Of a stretch of DNA of 64,000 nt, positions 54,113-62,916 are shown piece after piece. Under the pieces are notes generated by a model that saw nothing but the letters and a program-made list of their open reading frames with translations, was not told the origin of the DNA and did no database searches. The stretch lies in the NCBI GenBank assembly GCA_964035575.1, contig OZ037833.1, positions 2,108,001 through 2,172,000 of the forward strand, given 5' to 3'. Numbering within the stretch: position 1 is the stretch's first letter; each line of letters opens with the position of its first letter. The position numbers were made by a program, and so were the translations under genes. This DNA is from Rhynchopus sp. YZ270_cl-10. Its lineage: Eukaryota > Euglenozoa > Diplonemea > Diplonemida > Diplonemidae.

Positions 54113-54248
54113 ATAAAAAAAAATGTGCTACCTAGTCATCTAGGTGGCGTAAGATGATCCTGAGCCTTACAGAGCGCAGTCTCCAGGGGGAAAAAAATAG
54201 AGGGTGCTTTGTTGTTGTTGCCGAATAGGTTGAAAGATTTTTTTTTTT

Positions 54249-54308
54249 GATAAATTGTTGGAGTAGTGTTGCCTCGGTAGTGTTGCCACAGTTTGTGCAA
54301 TCTCCACT
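54249..54308 (-). repeat. Stem-loop family C, copy 5
   Basis: Lacks GTAGTT of the left arm but keeps the GTGGCAACAC tip. It begins 65 bp after the family A copy at 54151. Confidence 0.75.
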
Positions 54309-54976
54309 GTCCAAAAAGTTTTGATTTGGATGACCCGAAACCTCATGTGCTCACTCATCACTCCCCTTGATCACATTGATAATAGCACAGCATCAGTTGT
54401 GCGAGAAAAAAAAAATTAAACCAGACGAGCAAAGCCCAAAAATCACACCAGGGACTTAATATAGGGGGTATTTTATTTTGCACGAGGAAATCGCGCACAT
54501 ATCCACCTAATTATATTTTTTTTCAAAAAAAAATCGTGAACCATCCTAACCACGACGGGGGGGGGATATGGGGGGGGGGTATTTTGTAATGAGTGAGAAT
54601 TTGAGGAGGGGAGCTTTTTGAGTACATAAAAAGGTAGTAAAAAGATTGTGTTGCAATTTTCCTTGCGAAGGAGGGGGTTTGGGGTTGGGGTTGGGTTTGG
54701 GAAAAAGAGGGAAAGACTTTCTTTTGAATCCTGTTATTTTTTTATTACGTTGTGTCAACACAATTTTTTCCCTGAAGAGGCTATCAAAAGCCGGAACCCA
54801 GGGTTTGCTGTGTGCTACTCATGTTGTCCGAAACCTTTGTACGACGCAAAGGCAAGGAACACGATTTTTTTTTTTTTTTCAAAAAAAAAAAAAGATTGGC
54901 GAGGTTAATGCTTCCTTCAAGAAGCACGTTCAGGAGTGGACAATTTCGGGAAAGAAGAAAAAGGGTTTTTTTTTGT

Positions 54977-55012
54977 AAGATGAACCTAAGCTTCTCTGTG
55001 TTTAGTCACCTT
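54977..55012 (-). repeat. Stem-loop family A, copy 25
   Basis: AAGATGAACCTAAGC, loop TTCTCTGT, GTTTAGTCACCTT; gene-strand 3' flank ACAAAAAAAAACCC then a CTT-rich run. Confidence 0.8.
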
Positions 55013-55396
55013 AATAAGTGGTGGTCGATGCAGGCACCTTGGATGCAGCGCAAAATAAAAGTTGCGATGCAAACGTCTCACCGGACACGGACAAGATGCA
55101 GGCACCCAATTCTCGAGAAAGAGAAATAAAATAAAATAAAATTAGAAAAACTTGGTACGTTGAATCTGAACTTCTGCCTATCGACAAGAAGTAGTCATCG
55201 ACCTAAATAAAGAAAGAAAGGTATGGGGAAGTGAAGGAAATACCACCTCAAACAAATTTTTTTAGCAGGTGGTGGGATAAACGTGCTCAAACCGAATGAC
55301 TCGGGGTAGCAAAAAAAATAATACTAAAAGAGAGAAAGAGGGAAAGATTTTTTGTTATTTTATTTTGAGACGATTTTCGTATTTTTTTTAAACCCT

Positions 55397-55453
55397 TTCC
55401 GGACGGGAGGCACTTTTATGCCACAAGAAGAAACGGCCGCCGTCCGGAAAGGA
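55397..55453. repeat. Perfect-arm palindrome
   Basis: CCTTTCCGGACGG and CCGTCCGGAAAGG are exact complements, enclosing about 31 bp. Confidence 0.8.
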
Positions 55454-55818
55454 ATAAAAGAAACGGTGTTGCTTTGAGTACCCCTATTTTTTTCCCCTTC
55501 CACATTGCTGTAAAATGCCGTTTTGGATGACCCCATTCAGGTTCACCCCTTTTTTTACTAACGGGTCTCCACTAATAAGCACACAATGCCCACTGTCCAC
55601 AAAACGCCTCTCCAACGCAGTTTTGCTGTTACGATAAAACAGAGACTGTGGATACACTTTTTTTCAGCGCAAGGCTTATTTTCAGACCACATTTTTTTTT
55701 ATAAAAGGGTCGCTGCCTTTTTTTTGGGGATGATCGACACTTTTGTCCAATAAAAAGCAAGGGTCAAGGAAAGAATGGGGCTTTTTTTTCCTTTGTTTTT
55801 TTTTTTTTCTCTTGAAGG

Positions 55819-56370
55819 CAGGGAAATAGCTTGGTTTTCCTCCAAAATCAGGAATTATGCGAAAACGAATTTTTTTTCCGCCCGGTCGAAAGCGGTCGTT
55901 GCGCTTCGCGCAAGCCTCCCTGAGTGGAGAGGCGAAAGGTCAATTTGCGAGATAACCAAAAACGGAATGTAATCCCTTATTACGGAGCTTGGTCTTGCAC
56001 CTTACGTTCCACTAACCGTGTGGAAAAAAATAAATGGCGCCGCAGGCGAAAAAAAAATAGGGTACGGTGTAAAAATGCTGGTTTACAACCACACAGTCAC
56101 TCAACAAACCCTTTTTTGCGGAGCAAAAAAGGAAAATGGCGCCGCAGGCAAAAAAAAAAAAATTAAGGGGTACGGCGCATCTGCAAGCGCAGCGAGCGAA
56201 AATTTTAAGGTTCCATCATTCCAGTCATCTGGGAGATCTGGGGGTCCGCGGGCGAGGGGCCCCCAAAAGTGCCCAAAAATCCCCTCTTTTTTTTTTTTTT
56301 TTTTTTTTTCCCCCAAAAAATCCAGAATTATGCGATGTCGCATAATTCGGTATATGGAGCTATTTCCCTG
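55819..56370. mobile_element. hAT-type miniature element, family 1, copy 2
   Basis: 552 bp, perfect 8-bp duplication CTTGAAGG (55811-55818, 56371-56378), inverted relative to 7811-8359. Differences between copies are mostly homopolymer lengths plus scattered substitutions. Confidence 0.93.
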
Positions 56371-57237
56371 CTTGAAGGGTTTCTTTACAAAAAGAGAAAA
56401 TATCATTAGTGCACTGCTTGGGTATTACTTGCAGTATCCTTAGGGACCTGCAGTGTTCCATGCAACTGTGCAGAACTGAAGAGAGAGAAAAGAAAGAGTT
56501 TTTTTTTTGAAATACAAAGCCCTCTAGAGACAGTGTACCTCGCGCGCGGGGGGAAATAAGGTTTGGTAAGAATGTACTAAGCCTCTTGCTTAGCCACCTT
56601 CAAAATAAATAAAAAACTCATGGCGGCAAAGGGGCTGAGAACGACAAACGGAAACGCAGTGCATATTCTCTCCGATCTATTATGTGTTTTTGCACAATAA
56701 TAATATAAAAACACGTAATTATGCATTTCTGCTCTTTGTCAACCCAGAGGGGAGGAACGGGTTGTGAACCCGGTGTATAAATAAGTTAAACAACGAATAA
56801 TCCACCAATCCCAGGAACCTTTCATAAGACAACTTGGCTTAGAGGAGTACGAAGGATAGGGGAGTCGGGAGGTATCAAGGAGGCTGACATATATAAAAAA
56901 GAAGAATAGGAAAAGGAATAAGAAAATGAAGACCAGGATAAAGAAAAGAAAAAATTGGCAATATCTTAAATGTAACGGACGACGGCCCGTTTGCCCACGG
57001 GTCGTGTCCTGTTGTACAAAAAATATGCACTAATATTTTGTTGTAGAAAACAGTAACGCCTCTCCCCAAGGCGCAAATTTCCATTTTTCAAGACTATGCG
57101 TCTCTAATCCTCACGGAGAGGGAATTGCAACACAATAATATTATGCATGGATGTCCGAAGTAAGTAAAACAGCAAAAAATCGGCGTCTTTTTGGACCAAA
57201 TTATCACGCAGGAAGAAAAAAGATTTTTTTTTTTTGT

Positions 57238-57268
57238 AAGATGAACCTTCCCGGTGCTTGGTCACCTT
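57238..57268 (-). repeat. Stem-loop family A, copy 27
   Basis: AAGATGAACC, TTCCCGGTGCTT, GGTCACCTT: shorter upper stem. Confidence 0.7.
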
Positions 57269-57323
57269 CGGGAGGGCCTCTCAAGTAACTCATACAAATA
57301 AAAAAAAAACAAAGAAAACTTGT

Positions 57324-57347
57324 AGATGAATGTGCCTCTGCACAAAC
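57324..57347 (-). repeat. Stem-loop family B, copy 12
   Basis: AGATGAATGTGCCTCTGCAC; right foot decayed to AAACAAA. Confidence 0.5.
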
Positions 57348-57487
57348 AAATAATTTCACTTGAAATACAAAGTCCTCTTGTGACAGTGTAAGCGAACATA
57401 AATGAAAGGTGGTGAATGTTAGGTACAGGATCAAGTTAACTACAGCCGCCACACCAACGTACCCCACCCCCCCCTTTTTTTTCCACA

Positions 57488-57636
57488 CACGGTGGACTCT
57501 TCCTGGAAAGGGCAACTTAAAAGGAGGTAGAACGGGAGGGAGTGCCAACTCCCCCTAGCCTAAAGGGGAAGTATCAACTCCCCCTTTTTGGAACTCCAGA
57601 ATAAAGTTGCCCTTTTCCAGAAAGAGGTCTACGGTG
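57488..57636. repeat. 149-bp foldback palindrome
   Basis: CACGGTGGACTCTTCCTGGA against the complement of TTCCAGAAAGAGGTCTACGG; GGGCAACTT/AAGTTGCCC continues the stem. The centre has CCAACTCCCCCTA and TCAACTCCCCCTT. Confidence 0.75.
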
Positions 57637-58555
57637 CAAAATAGAACTCAACGGACGCACCAAGCTTCGTTGTGTCCCGTAGAGGGTGGTATCAGGGTGA
57701 TTTAACCGGCAGTGATCGTTTTTTCCTTGTCATATGACACAATCAAGTACCTTCTTACCATTGCCCTTCTGAAAACAAAAAAAAAATTGTAAAAATGTGA
57801 AGGGAAAAAAAAAAGAAGAAGAAAAACGCTGTGGAGCGTGGGTGTGTGAGTGGTGAATACATAACGCAGAAATGGGCTAAAAACCCATTCTAAACCAATG
57901 CTTCTTATTCCACTCTGTTCGAAGGAGTGTCATTTATCTGAGTATTTTCGCCCCAGAAAGCAACGCACAACAAGATGAAGTGATACCAAAAAAGCAACTG
58001 AGGGGAGAGATGTGAGCGAACCGACGTGGTTTGCCATTCCTCTCGTGTACATCATTGTGAAAAGGGGGGGCAAAGGAAAGGGGGTGAAGAGAGAGAAAAA
58101 CTTGAAAGATGCAATACAGCTCTAAAACTAATGAAAAAAGGAAAAAAGGAATAAATAAAAAAACGCAAAAAATAAAAAATAAAAAACCCATATTTTTTAT
58201 CTCTGGTTTTATTTCGCGCTAGTTGGTGGTCCACACAAAATAATGAAGTTATTTTGATGATTTTTGAAAAGAGGAAAAAAGAAATACGGATAGCCACGGA
58301 ACAGAGGCACACTGTGGGTAATCGATTGGCTCTGCGGACATTTTTTTTTTGTTGTTGTTTTATTATTGAATCGAGGTTCTACACTCAATGTTCGCTAGGA
58401 AGGTGCTTATAGAACGGCACTGTATCACTATCACCTTCTTTTTTTTTGCCATTCTGAAAAAAAAAAAAAAAAATCGTATACTTTCAGGAGAATGCAAATC
58501 AGTTGAGAAGGGTACAACACCAAAAAACAAATGCAACCTAAGAGAAAACTTCGGT

Positions 58556-58590
58556 AAGATGAACCTCAGCCTCGCAGTGCGCAGCCACCT
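58556..58590 (-). repeat. Stem-loop family A, copy 28
   Basis: AAGATGAACCTCAGCCTC, loop GCAGT, GCGCAGCCACCT; gene-strand 3' flank ACCGAAGTTTTCTCT. Confidence 0.7.
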
Positions 58591-58689
58591 GGTTCTCATT
58601 GAGAAACGGGCGTCATAAATACCATCATTACATCTGGCGTTATATCAAGAGAAGTGTTGAAAGTGCAAACAATACCAAATGATAAATAA

Positions 58690-58788
58690 TGGTGTGGCTG
58701 AAGGGGGCTGATTCGCACTTTTTTTTTGCGCATTTTTCCGCACTTTTTGCGCCCCCCCCCCCCCCCCCCCCTCCATTCCGCCACACCA
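58690..58788. mobile_element. 99-bp TIR element, TGGTGTGGC family
   Basis: TGGTGTGGCTGAA / TTCCGCCACACCA enclosing CGCAC-rich sequence and a 20-plus C run. No clear target duplication. Confidence 0.55.
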
Positions 58789-59020
58789 TATAATTACCTT
58801 TTAACAATTTGCTATTATGGCATTTGGTTTTGGCCCTTTTCTGCACCAAATTTTGAACCTCCAAAAAAATTCATTTTGATATAATACCCTACCTATTCTC
58901 ATATTTCACTCTTAAAATAGCTCTGCACGACTCTTGCATACACAATCGTAATACTCCACGCGGTAGTTTTCATTCTAGAGGAGTGACCTTTTTTTTGTTG
59001 AGAACATTCGCAGGGGACGT

Positions 59021-59163
59021 AGTAACTCTCATAGGTGAGTAAAAAAAGGAGGAAAAAAAAAGTTATTTCGTTGATTGCTCAATTACCCTGTTGGAGGGGG
59101 TGATTGGCGACCGTATCGGAGGAACTATTTTCTCCTTTAAGTTACGCTTTGTAGGTATAAAAA
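59021..59163 (-). repeat. Dispersed repeat R125, copy 2
   Basis: Shares AGTAACTCT and ATAGGT lead-in and then about 95 bp nearly identical to 21997-22092 in the same orientation. Confidence 0.85.
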
Positions 59164-59463
59164 CATCACATAATTAGCATACAACGGTTCCGTTCGTGAT
59201 AGGGTACCGGGGTGGAGACCCAACCATCTGTTTCGTGGTTTACATCTGATAAACACCCTTTTTGTCTATTTTTTTTTTGACATTTTATTGTCACCTTTTT
59301 GTATCAAGCACACCTTTTTGTCAAAACGATAGGTTGCTTTCTGTACAAAAAAAAAAAAAAAGAATCCTGAAACAGGGTTCTATACAGCATTCCGCCCACG
59401 AGGGGCTGGCTCGGTCAGAATCGGTTTGACTCGGTCAGCCAAAAAAAAAATTTCCCCCCTCCA

Positions 59464-59940
59464 CAGGGAATTATATAGGTTTTGGGTTTTTTCGCTGAAA
59501 CTCCGTCGAGCCCGGGTCCCCAACCTAGCTCAAGTTGGGGGCCTCCGGCGGAATGTGAGAATTCCTCGGTTATCCAACTGCGGAGTTCGGCACTTCATTG
59601 AAGCAATTCGTGCACCAGGCACAAGTGGTACACGAATTGTCTGTAGCCTCAGTACATTTATAACAAAGAAAGGGCGGTCACGGCACCCAAAGCGAAGCCA
59701 CGGTACGCAACATTTCTAAAAAAAAGTTGACACAAAACGGCACTGTCGCTGGTAATTGTGGTCAGCTTCCGTAATTTTACTCCCCTGTTTTTCTAAAACG
59801 AAAGTTTCTGGCGAAGCCACGGTACGCAACATTTCTAAAAATTGCGCTTAAAATTGCACATTTTTACTGCAAAAGTATATCATGGGAAGGGTGGGTTGCA
59901 ATCTTGCGCCGCAGGCGCACGGTACGCTACTTTTATTATT
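59464..59940. mobile_element. hAT-type element, family 4, copy 2 (nested, right end uncertain)
   Basis: Starts CAGGGAATTATATAGG and is colinear with the reverse of 42435-42867 through CCTCCGGCGGAATGTGAGAA, CTGCGGAGTTCGGCACTTCA and TTGCACATTTTTACTG. It has an added segment with a second GCGAAGCCACGGTACGCAAC and the shared module (59907-59926). The right end could not be fixed and lies somewhere before 60115. Confidence 0.65.
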
Positions 59941-60440
59941 TCGCCATGCTGCATGCTTCCTTTTCCTTCGGCGTTTGACCAATTGAGTCGCGTTCTGGCT
60001 GTGACGGGGTCACTTTGTTCATGAGGCCATTTCTGGTCACTCTCAGAGGCTCGTGGGAGGTACCAAAATTTCCACCCCAAGATTTGGAAAAAAAATCTGA
60101 GATTTATAATAAAAAAAAAAGGGAAAACCTTTATTCGGCTCACAAAAAGTAATTTTTCCATCATTCGGCTCACAAAATAAAATTTTTCCATCATTCTATC
60201 AAAGTCACTATAATTTTTCCTTCATTCGGCTCACAAAAGTTAATTTTTCCACCATTCTATCAATATTTTGCCAATTTTTCCATCATTCTATCAAAGTTTT
60301 TTTTTTCACTTTTTCGAAGAAATTTTTGCCGCTGGAAAAAAAAATTTGGGTGGTTTTTTGAGGAAAAATGGGGTCATTTTTTTTGCATTTTTCGAAAAAT
60401 TTATAGTTCTAGGGTCACAAATTACACACTGTTTGCTAAA

Positions 60441-60830
60441 CATGCAAAGACAAGTGGTCACTGGTGCCGAGTTTAACAGCTTGGATGACCTAAAGGAGAC
60501 GGTAACGTGGCAGTCCTTCATCCTCCACATTTTTCCTTCCGCGTCTCGAACCGCACAGGCACCCGAATGACCCTTGTGTGCCGGTTCCTTATGTGCATGG
60601 AGGGTGTGTGCGGTGCAAGACGGTGATGGTTGTCGCATCACCCAGCACGAGCGCACCTGCACCTCTGACGATCACCCTGTTGCCAACACAGGAATCGTCG
60701 GCGCCGTCGCCTCCCGGACCTGCGATAACGTGAGAAGTGTATCAAACTATGGTGCACATAGTGTGATTGCTGACATGCGTGACCTTCGCCGCAATAAGTC
60801 ACCTACGAATTTTCCCTCCCACAACCTATA
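60441..60830 (+). pseudogene. Mutator-type transposase N-terminal fragment
   Basis: In one frame (60441-60570): VTGAEFNSLDDLKETVTWQS, the G-x-x-F-x-S-x-x-D-L-K-x-x-V pattern that opens MULE DNA-binding regions. In another frame (about 60610-60790): CAVQDGDGC, then HERTCTSDDHPVANTGIVGA and VIADMRDLRR, resembling the zinc-binding Cys/His part of the same region. The frame change and the absence of any DDE domain show it is a remnant. It is framed exactly by the inverted arms. Confidence 0.5.
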
Positions 60831-61254
60831 AAAACGGGCAAAAAATCCTACCCAAAAATTTTTTCCAGTGGAAATATTTCCTCGAAAAAGTGAAAAAAAA
60901 AACTTTGATAGAATGATGGAAAAATTGGCAAAATATTGATAGAATGGTGGAAAAATTAACTTTTGTGAGCCGAATGAAGGAAAAATTATAGTGACTTTGA
61001 TAGAATGATGGAAAAATTTTATTTTGTGAGCCGAATGATGGAAAAATTACTTTTTGTGAGCCGAATAAAGGTTTTCCCAAAAAAAAAAAAACGGCTGACC
61101 GAGTCAACGTCTGACTCGGTCAGACCGACCGAGTGACCGGGCCTATATAGAACCCTGCTGAAACGATTGTGTACACCTTACTGTGCACACAATGTTTCGT
61201 GATAAAATGGTATCTATAAAAAAAGGGTGTGTCAAAAGAAAAGAAAAGGTTCAT

Positions 61255-61289
61255 AAGATGAACCCAAGCCTCTGGTGCTTAGTCACCTT
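61255..61289 (-). repeat. Stem-loop family A, copy 29
   Basis: AAGATGAACCCAAGCCTC, loop TG, GTGCTTAGTCACCTT; gene-strand 3' flank ATGAACCTTTTCTTTTC. Confidence 0.8.
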
Positions 61290-62916
61290 GGCAAAAAAAA
61301 AGGGTTGATGGTGCAAAACACCCCGAGAGGCAGGCACCTGGCATTCCGTGGGATTATCGAAGCCCCGGAGTGCTACACTAGGGAGATGCTCACAGGAAAA
61401 CTGCGAGCCAAAAATAAGTTCCCCATACATAAAAAGAGTGTGATGGAGAAGGAAAGAAGCCACTAGAAACAGTGTATTTGATATCTTTTTTTGCAAATAA
61501 GAGGAATTCGCCTCAGGAAAATTCATCTATAAAGAAATAAAGTTTTTAAAAAAAAATGTGCAAACGCCTTTACCAGAAACAGGACGCAGGGCACTGAAAG
61601 AAAACACACCCGCCCGACTCCTATTTTTTCGTTCTAATTCTGTCGTTTTCTGCCCCCTCCCAATAAAAAAAAAAAAAAAAAAGAACAAAGGAAAATACTG
61701 AAAAAGACGAATTGAATCCCGGGAGGGGAGTGCCAAAAAAAAAAAGAAATAGAAAACCTTTTGACGAAGCTATGCCCCATTGGACTTAGTCACCAAAAGA
61801 CAATGTGTACTCACGGCCTAGACGGGAGGGAAAGGTGGGGATGGGGAAAGCTGAGGGTTGTAACTTTGTCGATGTATTGTAATATTATGAAATAAATAAG
61901 TAAAAAAGTTTTTTTTTTTGAAAGAGAACAATGCGCAAATCTCGTTCACCCACACACAACAATGGGTAATGTTTTGTTCTTAGGAACTACCTACATTTAC
62001 TTTCAAACGCACACATCAGCAAAATACATAAAACACTGTTCGTGGATCTTAAGGGTAATGGGAAAGGGGAATATTTTTGAGGAATAAAAAGGTGATGCAC
62101 ACCAAAAATCAGGGAAGGGAGAGTGGGGGGAAAGGGGTAAAGAGTAAAATTCGTTCACACATAAACGATGTGGGAACTGTCGTTTGTCGTTTTTTTTTTT
62201 TTTTTTGGCGAGACATAGAAACGTACACATTCATCACACGAAAAAAAGAAATGAAAAGTTGATAAGACCCTAAGCCTCTGCTTAGCCACCTTATAATGCA
62301 CGTTTAAAAAAAAAACCCTCCTATGGGAGAGATTGTGAAAACGCGCTCACACCTCGACCTTTTGGTGAGGCGTGGCTCTGCAGTAGCGGTTCGTTCCCCC
62401 AGAACCGCAGGTGTATTCAAAATGCATTGTTTCTACTTCCTCCTTTATCTCATGAGGTGACAAGAAGAAAAAAAACCTCTCAAAAAAAAATCAATAAAAG
62501 CTGGGGGGGTAAAAAATGTAAAGCGAGGGAGGGACAAACGGATGTATAAAAAAAATTGCGGTTTTGTGTCGGGCATGTTGGGTGGGATAGGGTAGGAGGA
62601 TTAAAATAAGCAAAAAGAGGGGGTGGCGCGGGGGGGGGGGTGAGGGAGGGAGAGACATCAGGAAAGACTGGGAAGAGGGGATGGTTGGAAAAAGCTATTT
62701 TTTTTTGTCCGGTCTTTTATTCAGGATCTGAAATCTATGCACTCCACATCCCTACCTTGTATCGAATACGATCACCTTTTTTTTTGTCTTGAAATATTGA
62801 AAATAAAAATCACAACACACCAAAATCACTCCAAAGCAATTTTCCTCCTAATCTAGCTCTCTTCAATGGAAAATTTCTGAACTTTTCTGGCCCAAAAAAA
62901 AAAAAAAACAAAAAAT
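61290..62916. other. Gene-free, stem-loops
   Basis: H copies (61306, 61557), A (62264) and a hairpin pair at 62346-62412: CACACCTCGACC/GGTGAGGCGTG followed by GCGGTTC/GAACCGC. Otherwise G- and A-rich, no gene. Confidence 0.5.
62264..62292 (-). repeat. Stem-loop family A, copy 30 (short)
   Basis: AAGACCCTAAGCCTC, T, GCTTAGCCACCTT; it lacks the TGAA of the left foot. Confidence 0.65.

Larger units (their letters stand above)
53458..55818. other. Gene-free, stem-loops
   Basis: B at 54082, A at 54151 and 54977, C at 54249, H at 55066 and a palindrome at 55397-55453. GGGAGCGGGAGGGGGG occurs twice (53884, 53996). Nothing else. Confidence 0.5.
56379..59020. other. Gene-free, stem-loops and palindromes
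   Basis: E at 56509 and 57361, A at 56568, 57238 and 58556, B at 57324, foldback at 57488-57636, TIR unit at 58690-58788. The rest holds nothing supportable. Confidence 0.5.
59373..61157. mobile_element. Foldback Mutator-like element split by a nested hAT element
   Basis: The ends CAGGGTTCTATA / TATAGAACCCTG lie inside CTGAAA on both sides (CCTGAAAC/GCTGAAAC if shifted one base). The inverted arms are about 320 bp: GACTCGGTCAGCC then TTTATTCGGCTCAC and repeated TTTTTCCATCATTC units on the left (59373-59460 and about 60115-60345), complement on the right (60850-61157). The left arm is interrupted by the hAT-type copy at 59464. The centre (60440-60830) has transposase-like coding sequence. The two arms agree closely in 60120-60345 versus 60855-61080. 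Confidence 0.75.
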
